A DNA stretch of 64,000 nt from Tunicatimonas pelagia. Its GTDB lineage: Bacteria; Bacteroidota; Bacteroidia; Cytophagales; Cyclobacteriaceae. The stretch covers positions 4,353,001 through 4,417,000 of the forward strand of contig NZ_CP120683.1 of the NCBI RefSeq assembly GCF_030506325.1, read 5' to 3'. The position numbers and the translations under genes were made by a program. Under the pieces are notes generated by a model that worked only from the letters and a program-made list of their open reading frames with translations, ran no database searches and was not told the DNA's origin. Every line of letters begins with the position of its first letter. Positions within the stretch are counted from its first letter, which is position 1. Positions 42,179-51,915 of the stretch are shown here, one piece after another.

Positions 42179-43756
42179 ATGCTACGACCACTAGGCTACC
42201 TAGCTATCTTGGGAATCATCTTGGGTGCGTGTCAATCCGCCCCCACAGCTGAAGAAGTACCTCGCCCCAATATTTTGTTTGCTATTGCTGATGATGCTTC
42301 ATTTCCCCACATGGGTGCTTATGGCTGCACCTGGGTAAACACTCCGGGCTTTGATCGGGTTGCAGAAAATGGCTTACTTTTTACGAACGCTTACACTCCT
42401 AATGCTAAATGTGCACCATCACGCTCTTGTATCTTGACCGGACGCAACTCCTGGCAATTGGAAGAAGCTGCGAATCATATCCCCTACTTCCCTGATAAGT
42501 TCACTACGTTCATGGAAAGTTTAGATGAGAATGGATACTTTGTGGGGCATACCGCCAAAGGCTGGGCACCTGGTCAGGTTGGTGAAATAAACGGAAAGAA
42601 ACGGCAACTTACCGGCCCGGCTTTTAACGACAAAAAGACCGATCCTCCGGCCGAACATATTAGCAATAACGATTACGCCGAGAACTTTCGAGACTTTCTA
42701 ACTGCCAAGCCTGATTCACTACCATTTTGTTTCTGGTATGGTTCCCTGGAGCCGCATCGCCGTTACGAATACGGAGTGGGAATTGAAAAAGGAGGAAAGC
42801 AACTGTCTGACATTGATGATATTCCCAATTTCTGGCCACAGAACGATACAGTTCGTACTGATATGTTAGATTATGCCTTCGAGATTGAGTACTTCGATCA
42901 GCATCTGGCTAACATGTTGGATATGTTGGAAGAAGCCGGTGAATTAGCAAACACTATTGTAATTGTCACTGCCGATAATGGAATGCCTTTTCCTCGGGTG
43001 AAAGGGCAAGCCTATGAACTTTCTAACCACCTTCCGTTTGCCATTATGTGGCCCGAAGGAATTCAACAATCTGGAAAGAAGGTAGAAGAATATATCAGCT
43101 TCATTGACATTGCGCCTACGTTGATGGAGTTAGCCCAAGTCTCAACGGAAGAAAGCGGAATGCAGGCGATGCAGGGGCGAAGTCTTTCTTACTTCTTTGA
43201 AGAACAATCTGCCGATAGTGCTACCTGGGATTATGTTCTCCTTGGCAAGGAACGCCACGATATTGGCCGTCCTAATGACTGGGGATACCCCATTCGGGGA
43301 ATTGTCAAAAATGATTATCTGTACATTCGCAACTACGAACCTGACCGTTGGCCCGCCGGAAACCCTGAAACTGGATACTTAAACACCGATGGTAGCCCTA
43401 CCAAAACATTCATTCTTAATAATCGCCAAACGCCGGGTATGGAGCAGTATTGGAAGATGAATTTTGGTCAACGTCCTACCGAAGAGTTTTACAATATTGG
43501 CAACGACCCAGATTGTGTACGCAATCTGGCCTTTGATCCGGAAGTAGCCCCTATTATGGAAGCTATGAAAACTCAGATGGTGGCTGAACTCAAAGCTCAG
43601 GGTGACCCCCGCATGTTTGGTCGAGGTGAAATCTTCGACGAATATGTCTACGCCAATGAAAGTACCCGAGGTTTTTACGAGCGTTATATGGATGGAGAAG
43701 AACTCAATGCCGGATGGGTAAACCCTACTGATTTTCAGGAGATAGAGATGGAGTAG
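42179..43756 (+). CDS. Sulfatase (type I, formylglycine-dependent), lipoprotein
   Basis: A 525-residue lipoprotein (lipobox LGACQ, Cys18) of the alkaline-phosphatase superfamily. The metal-binding Asp pair is in [16 protein letters not shown] (Asp38/39) and the sulfatase signature C-x-P-S-R is Cys78-Ala-Pro-Ser-Arg82 within [15 protein letters not shown], so Cys78 should be converted to formylglycine by a maturase (none is encoded here). Other metal ligands are in [11 protein letters not shown]. It hydrolyses a sulfate ester, probably from a marine polysaccharide or glycan, at the cell surface or periplasm. No other polysaccharide genes are adjacent, so the substrate is unknown. Confidence 0.94.
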   Translation: MLRPLGYLAILGIILGACQSAPTAEEVPRPNILFAIADDASFPHMGAYGCTWVNTPGFDRVAENGLLFTNAYTPNAKCAPSRSCILTGRNSWQLEEAANHIPYFPDKFTTFMESLDENGYFVGHTAKGWAPGQVGEINGKKRQLTGPAFNDKKTDPPAEHISNNDYAENFRDFLTAKPDSLPFCFWYGSLEPHRRYEYGVGIEKGGKQLSDIDDIPNFWPQNDTVRTDMLDYAFEIEYFDQHLANMLDMLEEAGELANTIVIVTADNGMPFPRVKGQAYELSNHLPFAIMWPEGIQQSGKKVEEYISFIDIAPTLMELAQVSTEESGMQAMQGRSLSYFFEEQSADSATWDYVLLGKERHDIGRPNDWGYPIRGIVKNDYLYIRNYEPDRWPAGNPETGYLNTDGSPTKTFILNNRQTPGMEQYWKMNFGQRPTEEFYNIGNDPDCVRNLAFDPEVAPIMEAMKTQMVAELKAQGDPRMFGRGEIFDEYVYANESTRGFYERYMDGEELNAGWVNPTDFQEIEME

Positions 43757-43778
43757 CCTGCCTGAAGAGCAAAGACGA

Positions 43779-44243
43779 CTACTGGGTAGGACTGCTTCCT
43801 GCTTTTTCGTATACTAAACCCGGACCATCGCACGCGCGCCAAGTGCCAATTAGCGTATTTTCAGATTCAACAAATAATAGCTCATTAGTTTCGCCAGAGC
43901 AGTTACCAATCAAGTTGTTTTCTGATGAGTAAGTCAGTTCCAGATATTCTCCGTCTGATAGTGTAACATACTCGTAGGTACCACTGGCTTCTTTGGTTTC
44001 ACCATATTGCTCACGAACCTTTTTAAAGGTATTGTCTGATTGCAAAAGGTAAAATTCTTGCCAGCTCATGTTATCTCCCGTAGTAGGCGGTACATTCGCA
44101 ATGTTTCCCGACATTTCTACCAATTGCCACTTCTGAACCTCTTGTTCAGAGTCTGACTCTTGGGCGGATGCTTCCAAATCAGCATCTTCTTGTGTTGAAC
44201 AAGCAGTAAATAATAGCAACAGACTGAAAATAAAATATTTCAT
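43779..44243 (-). CDS. Small lipoprotein of unknown function
   Basis: A 154-residue lipoprotein: signal peptide with lipobox LFTACS (Cys15), an acidic Ser/Glu-rich spacer (residues 17-38) and a beta-rich domain beginning KWQLVEMSGN and including QEFYLLQSDNTFKKVREQYG, which has the look of a lipocalin-like or META-like single domain. I cannot assign a family with confidence. It is convergent with the sulfatase, 22 bp away. Confidence 0.75.
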   Translation of the reverse strand: MKYFIFSLLLLFTACSTQEDADLEASAQESDSEQEVQKWQLVEMSGNIANVPPTTGDNMSWQEFYLLQSDNTFKKVREQYGETKEASGTYEYVTLSDGEYLELTYSSENNLIGNCSGETNELLFVESENTLIGTWRACDGPGLVYEKAGSSPTQ

Positions 44244-44360
44244 GTTTAATCGTTATTAGGGTTATTACCCAGACTCATTATTAGCTTGTTTGGTTGGCCT
44301 ATTTCGCTATTTGCTGAGAAATTATACCTCTGGCTACTCGTAAAGCTAGTTATCCTTTGT

Positions 44361-44394
44361 GGTAAAAAACAAAAAGGTGATCTAACGACCACCT
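44361..44394 (-). terminator. Rho-independent terminator
   Basis: On the minus strand AAGGTG, a 10-base loop, CACCTT followed by TTTGTTTTTTAC. It lies about 60 bp after the stop of the 44.5-kb small exported protein gene. Confidence 0.6.
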
Positions 44395-44451
44395 TCTGCA
44401 TTAACGTTATTAACGTTTATGAATACTTTTATCCAGATGACTACTTACTAA

Positions 44452-44805
44452 TTAGTGAGTTACCGTAATAGTATTATGATAGGTTACCGTACCATCCGCT
44501 TGCTGAACAGCCAATCGGTAAAATGATATACCTGCTTTCGGTTGCTTATCCTCAAACTGACCGTCTTTTACTTCTTCAGACTGACCAATGGTTTCAAACT
44601 GCATATCTATGCCAGCTCGCTGCACAAATATTTGCCCCTCTGCATCTTCATCAATGCTCCAGATAAGGGCTACATTTTCGTTCTGAATGCTATTTTCTAG
44701 GGTAACCGATGCTTTAGGAGTAATCGCAAAACCAGTATTAGTAATGCTAATGATAGCGAAAGTTAGTAAAAGAACTGTGATTTTGAAAGAAGCTAAAGTA
44801 TTCAT
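44452..44805 (-). CDS. Small exported protein resembling the module that precedes T9SS sorting domains
   Basis: A 117-residue protein with a signal peptide (about 1-27, ending NTGFA) and one beta-sandwich module: VALIWSIDEDAEGQIFVQRA, FETIGQ, then GISFYRLAVQQADGTVTYH. This pattern (W..D....FxVQRS...F..IG.....G..YYRL...D....Y) is typical of the Ig-like domain just before the type A sorting domain of T9SS cargo, but here it stands alone without the sorting domain. Function unknown. The gene is followed by a terminator and has a long intergenic region upstream. Confidence 0.7.
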   Translation of the reverse strand: MNTLASFKITVLLLTFAIISITNTGFAITPKASVTLENSIQNENVALIWSIDEDAEGQIFVQRAGIDMQFETIGQSEEVKDGQFEDKQPKAGISFYRLAVQQADGTVTYHNTITVTH

Positions 44806-45138
44806 AATAGTATTTTTTCAATATTTCTATATCAATAATTGCATAATTAGTGCTAGGCTAATTTTTTTAGCATATTTATTTGTAAAATATTGATTATCAG
44901 TTTCTTACATAGAAAAGAAAAATCTTTCTTTTCGGGAAAGTGTCTCTGAATGGGAAATTACAGTAGCGATATTCCCAATCTGGGAAGGTGAAAAATATGA
45001 TAACGTAGCTCATATTTACTCTGTTCTGATTCACTACCTAGCGCAGTATAATGTTTTCAACTTACTAGCCAATATTTATAAATATTTTCTGCCTAAGTGG
45101 TGTTATGTTGATCTGATGAATTTTATATTTTTGCGGAT
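44806..45138. promoter_or_regulatory. Intergenic region with clustered GGGAA half-sites
   Basis: This 333-bp gap between divergent genes holds no coding frame. It contains TTCGGGAA (about 44931-44938), TGGGAA (44951-44956) and a perfect palindrome TTCCCA-ATC-TGGGAA (44972-44986), so GGGAA half-sites repeat in one orientation. A -7-like TATTTTTG (45126-45133) ends 5 bp before the ABC-F start, which would give a very short leader. Binding protein unknown; regulatory role inferred. Confidence 0.35.
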
Positions 45139-47079
45139 ATGCTGGCAATCAATAATTTATCGTATCATATTGGAGGAAGGGCACTGTACGACGGAGCCAA
45201 CTTGCACATTAAACCCAAAGACAAAATTGGACTGATTGGTTTGAACGGAACCGGAAAGTCTACCTTACTGCGCTTAATTGACGGTGAGTATCAACCCGAT
45301 GGAGGTGAGATTACCAAAGCGAATGATTGTACCATCGGTTTCTTAAATCAAGACTTACTTTCTTTTCAGTCTGACGATAGTATTCTGAATGTGGCAATGC
45401 AGGCATTTGAGGAAGCTTTGGAGATTGAGCATAAAATAGAAAAGGTGCTCAAAAAGATGGAAACTGACTACGAAGATAAGTTAGTCAGCCAGCTTACTCG
45501 TTTACAAGAGCAGTTTGAAGTACTAGAAGGCTATACTTTACAAGCTCGGGCTGAAGAGATTTTAGAAGGAATTGGATTCAGCACTAACGACCTAAGGCGT
45601 CCGCTTCGGGAATTCTCAGGAGGTTGGCGAATGCGGGTAATGTTGGCGAAGCTACTGCTAGAAAAACCATCATTACTCATGCTAGATGAGCCGACCAACC
45701 ACCTGGATCTGCCATCGATTCAGTGGGTAGAAGATTACCTACGCTCTTACGAAGGCGCGTTTATCATTGTATCTCACGATCAGCAGTTTTTGGATAATAC
45801 AATTGATACTACAGTAGAAGTATCTCATGCCCAGTTAACTACTTACGCTGGTAACTACTCTTTCTATCTGGAAGAACGGGAGCTACGCCGGGAGATTCAA
45901 AAGAATGCCTTTGAGAATCAGCAACAGAAAATTAAGCAAACCGAACGCTTTATTGAGCGATTTCGCTCCAAAGCCACTAAGGCTAGGCAGGTACAATCTC
46001 GGGTGAAAATGCTTGACCGAATGGATAAGGTGAGCGACGTAGTGGATGAAAATGCTACCGTCAACTTTAAATTTACCTTCAATAAGCCCTCCGGACGACA
46101 GGTAGTAGCCATTAAAGATGCAACTAAACGTTACGGTGACCTAACTATCCTCCAGAATAGCCACTGCTCTATTGAGCGCGGTGATAAAATTGCACTTATT
46201 GGTGCCAATGGAAAAGGCAAATCAACGCTTTTGCGAATGGTTGCCGGAACCGAAGAGTTTAAAGGTGAACGAGACTGGGGCTACAATGTAGAAATGGCGT
46301 TTTACGCCCAACATCAGCTAGAGGCACTTAGCTTGGATAATGAGATTCTGGAAGAGCTCAAACAGGCTGGAAGCGAAAAAACCGAGCAGGAGCTTCGTAA
46401 TGTGCTAGGTTGCTTTCTGTTTTTAGACGAAGATGTATTCAAAAAAATAAAGGTGCTCTCGGGAGGGGAAAAATCACGGGTGGCTTTAGCTCGTACGCTC
46501 ATTAGTGAGTCTAATTTTCTGCTACTCGATGAGCCTACTAACCATCTCGATATTCAGTCGGTAAATATTTTGGTGCAGGCGTTACAGCAGTATCAGGGTA
46601 CATTTTTAATTGTCTCTCACGACCGTCATTTTATCTCACGAGTAGCCAACAAAATCTGGTACATTGAAAGTAAGGAGGTAAAAGAATACCCGGGCACCTA
46701 TCAGGAATACAGCTACTGGCAATCTCAACGGGAAGCGAGTCAGCCCACGGTTCTAGAAAAGAAGCCGCCTGCGCCTAAACCAAAAAAAGAACCTAGTTCG
46801 TCGCGCCTTTCTGATGTTCAGCGTAACCTTCAGCGAGACTTAAAGAAGTTGCAGCAAGAACTGGAAACGGTTGAAACAACGATTGGTAGTCTAGAGAAAG
46901 AGAAAAAGGCAGTAGAACAGCAGTTGGCCAACCCGTTGGTGTTTGGTAATGTAGAACGCCTAGCAGAAGAAACTGAGAAGTTTGAGCAAGTTGATCAGCA
47001 GCTAAGCGAAGCAAACCAACAGTGGGAAAACCTAGCATTGCAGGTAGAGGAAATAGAAGCCAAGTTGAACAACGATTAG
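45139..47079 (+). CDS. ABC-F family ATP-binding protein (Uup-like)
   Basis: A 646-residue cytoplasmic protein with two ABC ATPase domains and no membrane segments: Walker A GLNGTGKSTLLRL and GANGKGKSTLLRM, signature EFSGGWRMRVMLAKLL and LSGGEKSRVALARTL, Walker B LLMLDEPTNHLDL and LLLDEPTNHLDI. A charged linker lies between the domains and a C-terminal coiled coil (about 545-640) resembles the Uup/ABC-F DNA- or ribosome-binding extension. ABC-F proteins act on the ribosome in translation or antibiotic protection. The DUF5103 gene follows 22 bp downstream, so the two may be co-transcribed. Confidence 0.93.
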   Translation: MLAINNLSYHIGGRALYDGANLHIKPKDKIGLIGLNGTGKSTLLRLIDGEYQPDGGEITKANDCTIGFLNQDLLSFQSDDSILNVAMQAFEEALEIEHKIEKVLKKMETDYEDKLVSQLTRLQEQFEVLEGYTLQARAEEILEGIGFSTNDLRRPLREFSGGWRMRVMLAKLLLEKPSLLMLDEPTNHLDLPSIQWVEDYLRSYEGAFIIVSHDQQFLDNTIDTTVEVSHAQLTTYAGNYSFYLEERELRREIQKNAFENQQQKIKQTERFIERFRSKATKARQVQSRVKMLDRMDKVSDVVDENATVNFKFTFNKPSGRQVVAIKDATKRYGDLTILQNSHCSIERGDKIALIGANGKGKSTLLRMVAGTEEFKGERDWGYNVEMAFYAQHQLEALSLDNEILEELKQAGSEKTEQELRNVLGCFLFLDEDVFKKIKVLSGGEKSRVALARTLISESNFLLLDEPTNHLDIQSVNILVQALQQYQGTFLIVSHDRHFISRVANKIWYIESKEVKEYPGTYQEYSYWQSQREASQPTVLEKKPPAPKPKKEPSSSRLSDVQRNLQRDLKKLQQELETVETTIGSLEKEKKAVEQQLANPLVFGNVERLAEETEKFEQVDQQLSEANQQWENLALQVEEIEAKLNND

Positions 47080-47101
47080 TCATAGCCTACGTTACTCAGA
47101 T

Positions 47102-48436
47102 ATGATTCGCTACACTACTCAACTTTTTATCAGTCTTAGTTTTTTCATACTATCTACTCTTCCCGCCTGCGTTCCGATAGCTCCTACGGGCAACTCCACT
47201 GCTGCTAATACCGCTGCTTCATCACCCGACCAAATTTTCTACGACCAAGCTTTTCGCTCTAATGCCCGCTCCATTCGCTTGCTTTTGCCCGATGGCGTGC
47301 TGTGGTCGTCAGCCCTTCGTATTGGCGATCCTACTCCGTTAGTGTTAGCTTTCGATATTCTAGAATTAGGTGAAAATATTAGCACAGACTACCGGGCGAA
47401 ACTTATTCACTGCAATGCTGACTGGCGCAAATCTAATTTGTCAAACATAGACTTTCTTTTTGAGTACAACGAGTTCCCTATTACTAACGAAGCATTTTCT
47501 TATAACACCAAAGTGCCGTATACCCAATACCGGATGTCCGTTCCTCGGGTAAAATTGCCGGGCAACTACATTATTTCGGTTTACGAAGATGGTAACGAAG
47601 CCAATGTAGTGCTTACTAAACGGCTGATGGTGTACGACCAGATGATGGGTGTAGGCGCGGAGGTAATACAGTCCAGCGGGGTCACTGAGCGAGTAACTAG
47701 CCATCAGATTGAATTTTTTGTCGATTACGGCAGTGTCGATATTCCTAATCCGCTGGAAGATATTTACGTAGTAGTCCGGCAGAATAACCGATGGTTTAAT
47801 GCTATTGAGGGGTTGGAACCTACCTTTGTCCGTCAGGAACGACAACAGCTAGAGTACCAACACTTCGATTTACAAAACAACTTTTATGCGGGCAATGAGT
47901 ACCGCTTTTTTGACTTACGAACGCTGAACGCGCTAGGGCAAAACGTAGGCGATATTCGTCGCGATCAGGTTCCGGTAGAAGCTTTCTTACTACCCGACCG
48001 TAATCGGAGCACAGAACTCTACAGCCAATACGAAGATTTGAACGGAGCTTACGTATTAGGTAACCTCGATATCCGGGGAGATGAACTGAGTGCCGATTAT
48101 GTGCAAACCCAATTTCTTCTTGAGGCTAACCAGAAAATTGCGGGAGACGTATACGTAGTGGGCGCGTTCAACAATCGAGAACTAACTCCTGAAAATCGAA
48201 TGGTCTACGACTCAACGCTGAAAAGCTATACTGCTGATTTGCTGCTAAAACAAGGATTCTACAATTACCAGTACTACGTAGTAGATAGCCAGGATGATTA
48301 CCCTTATCCTTTTGAAGGGAGTTACTTTGAAGTAGAAAGTGAATACGATATTTTAGTGTATACCCGACCTATTGGTACTCGAGGTGATATTTTAGCGGGT
48401 TACACGCGCATATCTTCTCAACTAGGCGGACGCTAA
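47102..48436 (+). CDS. T9SS plug-domain protein (DUF5103 family), lipoprotein
   Basis: A 444-residue lipoprotein (lipobox LPACV, about Cys23). After a low-complexity spacer, the DUF5103 domain begins IFYDQAFRSNARSIRLLLPD and includes LIHCNADWRKSNLSNIDFLF, YTQYRMSVPRVKLPGNYIIS and YNYQYYVVDSQDDYPYPFEG. In the T9SS the related Plug protein closes the periplasmic side of the SprA translocon barrel; DUF5103 is the Bacteroidota family with that role. SprA itself is not in the window. It is convergent with the cas6-like gene, 3 bp apart. Confidence 0.88.
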   Translation: MIRYTTQLFISLSFFILSTLPACVPIAPTGNSTAANTAASSPDQIFYDQAFRSNARSIRLLLPDGVLWSSALRIGDPTPLVLAFDILELGENISTDYRAKLIHCNADWRKSNLSNIDFLFEYNEFPITNEAFSYNTKVPYTQYRMSVPRVKLPGNYIISVYEDGNEANVVLTKRLMVYDQMMGVGAEVIQSSGVTERVTSHQIEFFVDYGSVDIPNPLEDIYVVVRQNNRWFNAIEGLEPTFVRQERQQLEYQHFDLQNNFYAGNEYRFFDLRTLNALGQNVGDIRRDQVPVEAFLLPDRNRSTELYSQYEDLNGAYVLGNLDIRGDELSADYVQTQFLLEANQKIAGDVYVVGAFNNRELTPENRMVYDSTLKSYTADLLLKQGFYNYQYYVVDSQDDYPYPFEGSYFEVESEYDILVYTRPIGTRGDILAGYTRISSQLGGR

Positions 48437-48439
48437 GGT

Positions 48440-49261
48440 CTACTGCCCAGATGATTGAGCTAGGGAATTATCAAATTCGTATTTCTGGGTTTTTTTACCA
48501 GGATCAGCTCCAGCAATATCAAGCATACCAAACCCTTTGTGGGTGTACAGACCTAACCCGTTAGTAATAATGAACTTCTGCACCTCTGGAGCAGCATACA
48601 GTACAAACGGGAAAGTATACCCGCGCACCTCATATTTTACATCCTGATCGTAGAGGGGATAAATGCGCGCAAACTTTTTCTGCTGATCTTGAATACGAGC
48701 CAGATAGTCTTTATCGGGTACTAACTGAAATTTGTAAAATTGCTCTAGTTCTTCTGCTACAAACTGTCCCGACTTCTCCATGCGGATCATCAAAGACTCA
48801 TATAACAGATCAGAAAACGTGTCGGTGGTAGGAAGGATAAACCGTTTACCCCGATCATCGTTAAAAGAAGGCTTTACCAAAACTAAAGGTGAGATACAAA
48901 CGAACTTCATTACGTCGCCCAACTCTACCTCTCCTTCCATCTCTACACATTCCGGAATTAACATCATGCTCCCCACATCAATTTGCGGAAAAGAGAACAA
49001 ATGCTTCAAAAAATAATCAATTAACTCCCGGTCGGTTGCTGAAAACACTAACGTAACCCGGCTTGAGTAGAAGTGCAAACCATTACGGCTAATCTTCGTC
49101 TGGCCTTTCAGCCCCGAAAAGTTATAAACATTAGTGTTGATAAAGTGCTCTTCCCCACCACGCACCATAATACCTTTGATTAATTGCGCTAACAAGTATT
49201 GATGGTGAAAGGGGACGTGAGATCCTTTATTCTTCAATATGAAAACGATACGAACCCTCAA
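48440..49261 (-). CDS. cas6: Orphan Cas6-family CRISPR RNA endoribonuclease
   Basis: A 273-residue RAMP-fold protein. The opening (MRVRIVFILKN-x6-VPFHHQYLLAQLIKGIM), with a His pair that could include the general base, and the C-terminal Gly-rich loop GLGLYTHKGFGMLDI are the two hallmarks of Cas6. Cas6 cuts the repeat of CRISPR precursor RNA. No CRISPR array and no other cas gene lies in the 64 kb, so it either serves an array elsewhere or has another RNA target. Its neighbours are the T9SS plug gene and ychF. Confidence 0.85.
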   Translation of the reverse strand: MRVRIVFILKNKGSHVPFHHQYLLAQLIKGIMVRGGEEHFINTNVYNFSGLKGQTKISRNGLHFYSSRVTLVFSATDRELIDYFLKHLFSFPQIDVGSMMLIPECVEMEGEVELGDVMKFVCISPLVLVKPSFNDDRGKRFILPTTDTFSDLLYESLMIRMEKSGQFVAEELEQFYKFQLVPDKDYLARIQDQQKKFARIYPLYDQDVKYEVRGYTFPFVLYAAPEVQKFIITNGLGLYTHKGFGMLDIAGADPGKKTQKYEFDNSLAQSSGQ

Positions 49262-49290
49262 AAATGCCTAGTTTTGATGTTGAAAAAAGT

Positions 49291-49375
49291 TAAAAAAAAT
49301 GTGTATGGACTTATCCATTACTAGAAAATGGATGAGCGATGAAATTGTTTAACAATAACTAAAAAAAATGCGTAT
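49291..49375. repeat. 16-bp direct repeat upstream of the orphan cas6
   Basis: TAAAAAAAATGTGTAT (49291-49306) and TAAAAAAAATGCGTAT (49360-49375) differ at one base and are 69 bp apart in the 191-bp gap between ychF and cas6. Only two copies are present, and they are A-rich, so chance or a promoter role is possible. Confidence 0.35.
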
Positions 49376-49452
49376 TTATACTCAATTTTACTCTAAAGTA
49401 TAAAAAATAGAGGATTTGCCACGCTTTAAATCGCCTGTTTGTAAGACTTTTA

Positions 49453-50547
49453 TTAGACATTAAACCGAAAATGCATAATATCGCCGTCTTGCACCGTATA
49501 TTCTTTGCCTTCAATGGCCATTTTTCCGGCCTCCTTCACGGCTACTTCTGATTGGTACTGCTGGTAATCATCCAGCTTAATAACTTCAGCTTTAATAAAC
49601 CCTTTTTCAAAGTCAGTATGAATAACCCCCGCTGCTTGGGGAGCTTTCCAGCCATCTACGATGGTCCAGGCTCGTACTTCTTTTTCACCTGCTGTAAAGT
49701 AGGTGATTAAATTCAGCAGATGGTACGAAGCCCGGATAAGCTGATCCAAACCAGACTCCTGTAGACCGTATTCTTCCAAAAATAAGCTTCGCTCTTCGGG
49801 ATCGAGTTCGGCAATCTGCGATTCAATAGCCGCACTAATCAACAAAACGTCGGATTGTTCTTGTTGCACTGCCTCTTTTAGGGCATTCACGTACGCATTG
49901 CCAGAAGTGATGGAGGCTTCGTCTACGTTAGCTACGTAGATTACGGGTTTGGCCGTTAGCAAAAAAAGATCGGCTACCGCTTCTTTATCTTCCGCTGGCA
50001 CGTCAATGGAGCGAGCATTTTTGCCGCTCTCCAAATGGGTCTTGTAGGTTTGTAGAGTAGCTAACTGCTTTCTTGCTTTGGCATCGCCGGACTTAGCAAT
50101 TTTTTCTAGTCGGGTAATTTTCTTCTCTACGGATTCTACATCTTTTAATTGTAGTTCCGTATCAATCACCTCTTTATCGAACACCGGGTCGACACTGCCC
50201 GCCACATGCACCACATTATCGTCGGCAAAACACCGGATTACGTGAATGATAGCGTCTACTTCCCGAATATTAGCCAAAAACTTATTGCCCAGCCCTTCGC
50301 CCTTGCTGGCTCCTTTTACCAAGCCAGCAATATCCACAAATTCAATAGTTGTTGGGATTACTTTCTGGGGGTTTACTAAGCCTTCTAGTGTCTTGAGGCG
50401 AGAATCAGGTACGGTGACCACCCCTACATTGGGTTCAATCGTACAAAAAGGGAAATTGGCTGCCTCAGCTTTAGCACTAGACAAGGCATTAAATAAGGTT
50501 GACTTACCGACATTAGGCAGTCCTACAATACCACACTGTAAGCTCAT
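49453..50547 (-). CDS. ychF: YchF/OLA1-type ATPase
   Basis: A 364-residue Obg-related P-loop protein. G1 [16 protein letters not shown]3 [20 protein letters not shown], and the NVDE sequence in place of the usual NKxD, which makes YchF prefer ATP over GTP. A coiled-coil insert (about 130-175) and the C-terminal TGS domain ([13 protein letters not shown], then DIMHFRFNV) complete the normal layout. It binds the ribosome and affects stress responses in other bacteria. It appears monocistronic. Confidence 0.96.
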   Translation of the reverse strand: MSLQCGIVGLPNVGKSTLFNALSSAKAEAANFPFCTIEPNVGVVTVPDSRLKTLEGLVNPQKVIPTTIEFVDIAGLVKGASKGEGLGNKFLANIREVDAIIHVIRCFADDNVVHVAGSVDPVFDKEVIDTELQLKDVESVEKKITRLEKIAKSGDAKARKQLATLQTYKTHLESGKNARSIDVPAEDKEAVADLFLLTAKPVIYVANVDEASITSGNAYVNALKEAVQQEQSDVLLISAAIESQIAELDPEERSLFLEEYGLQESGLDQLIRASYHLLNLITYFTAGEKEVRAWTIVDGWKAPQAAGVIHTDFEKGFIKAEVIKLDDYQQYQSEVAVKEAGKMAIEGKEYTVQDGDIMHFRFNV

Positions 50548-50725
50548 ATCTTCTTAAATTGCTAAAAGTTTATAGTCAATAGGCGACTGTCCACAGTCTT
50601 TTCTTTTTTTGGTCACTAGTCACGAAGATTCATAGGTTTCAAGATTCAGTAGATTACGAGAGTTGGCTTCTTAGTTTCGGTAGCGATTGATTCTAAATTT
50701 CGGTCTCGTTGTGTACTGTCTATTA

Positions 50726-51814
50726 TTAACTTTTAAACACTCGGTATTGCTTGTAGCCGATGTAGAGTTCCATAGTAACCACACGTAAGATAGTATACAC
50801 GGGGATGGCGACAATCATGCCGATGACACCCGCCACAGTAGCGCCCGCAAAAATAATAATAAAAATTTCTAAAGGATGGGCTTTCACGCTTTTAGAGAAA
50901 ATAAGCGGTTGAAGTAGCAAATTATCTGTGAGTTGTACTACGGCAAACACCGATAAGATTTTAATAATCAACACCACTATTTGTTGAGTATTGCCATCGG
51001 CAACTATGGTAGATAGCCCTACAATAATACCAAAGGTAGCTCCTAGTATGGGCCCAGCGTAAGGAATCAGATTGGCGAGTGCGGCGAAAATTGCAATGGT
51101 GAAGGCGTACTTTACTCCTAAAATACTTAAGCCTAGTGAAGCGATGCAAAAAATAGCAAACACCTGAAAAGATAGTCCAATGAGGTAGTTGGAAAGCAAT
51201 GTTTCAATCTTGTAGATTGCGGCAATAAATACCTCAAAGTACTGGTTAGGAATTAGCTTAATGACCTGGCGACGAACCAAGCCTTTTTCGTACATAAAAA
51301 TGAAGGTGATAAATATTACCGCAAGGGTTCCTACAAAAAAGTTACCGGTAAAAGAAATTAGGCTATTGATAATATCCTGAAACTCAACTTTAGTAATGAA
51401 GCCTAGTAGACTATTCCGTAGGTCATCCACCAAAAAACCCGGAGATTTTTCAGTGATGTTTTTATCTCGTAAAAACTGCTCGAGGTTTTGTAAAGGTGCA
51501 CTGGCGCGGGCATACAGACTTTCATAGTTAATCTTCGCAATAATTTCTGACTGATCTCTAATTAACGGAATAAATAACAGCACAAATAAGAATATCACCC
51601 CGAAGATAATGGTAAATGAAAGTAAGACTGCCAAAAAGCGGGGGAAGTGTACCCCGTAGAACTGAAACTGATGAATATAATTGGTGAGTGGGGAGAAGAT
51701 AGTAGATAGCACTAAGCTAATCAACACGTACGAGAAGATGTCGGAGAATATCCAAGCAACCAAAACGGCTGCGATTAGTGCTAGTAAAAAATAGAGGAGC
51801 CTTCGGTTTAGCAT
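50726..51814 (-). CDS. AI-2E family transporter
   Basis: A 362-residue polytopic membrane protein with eight predicted helices: two near the start (about 5-25, 30-45), one at 60-85, and five in the C-terminal half (150-170, 215-240, 245-270, 285-310, 320-350) with the family segment ANLIPYAGPILGATFGIIVG and LLQPLIFSKSVKAHPLEIFI. Members of this family export small molecules or ions (one was proposed to export AI-2, others act as Na+/H+ antiporters), so the substrate is open. Standing alone. Confidence 0.92.
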   Translation of the reverse strand: MLNRRLLYFLLALIAAVLVAWIFSDIFSYVLISLVLSTIFSPLTNYIHQFQFYGVHFPRFLAVLLSFTIIFGVIFLFVLLFIPLIRDQSEIIAKINYESLYARASAPLQNLEQFLRDKNITEKSPGFLVDDLRNSLLGFITKVEFQDIINSLISFTGNFFVGTLAVIFITFIFMYEKGLVRRQVIKLIPNQYFEVFIAAIYKIETLLSNYLIGLSFQVFAIFCIASLGLSILGVKYAFTIAIFAALANLIPYAGPILGATFGIIVGLSTIVADGNTQQIVVLIIKILSVFAVVQLTDNLLLQPLIFSKSVKAHPLEIFIIIFAGATVAGVIGMIVAIPVYTILRVVTMELYIGYKQYRVFKS

Positions 51815-51868
51815 GTCTGCAAGATATGCTAAAAAATACGATTAGACAGTTAAGGCAGCAGAAGAAAG

Positions 51869-51890
51869 AAGCCCGGCTGCGTACGGGCTT
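51869..51890 (-). terminator. Hairpin terminator after the DUF3276 gene
   Basis: On the minus strand AAGCCCG, an 8-base loop, CGGGCTT followed by the pyrimidine-rich CTTTCTTC. It lies 26 bp past the DUF3276 stop. The T-run is imperfect. Confidence 0.55.
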
Positions 51891-51915
51891 CAGTAAGAGA
51901 TGCGTTATTGAAATA

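Noticed and set aside
48440-49452. CRISPR array beside cas6
   Set aside because: Only two A-rich 16-bp direct repeats 69 bp apart are present; no regular repeat-spacer pattern was found anywhere in the window.
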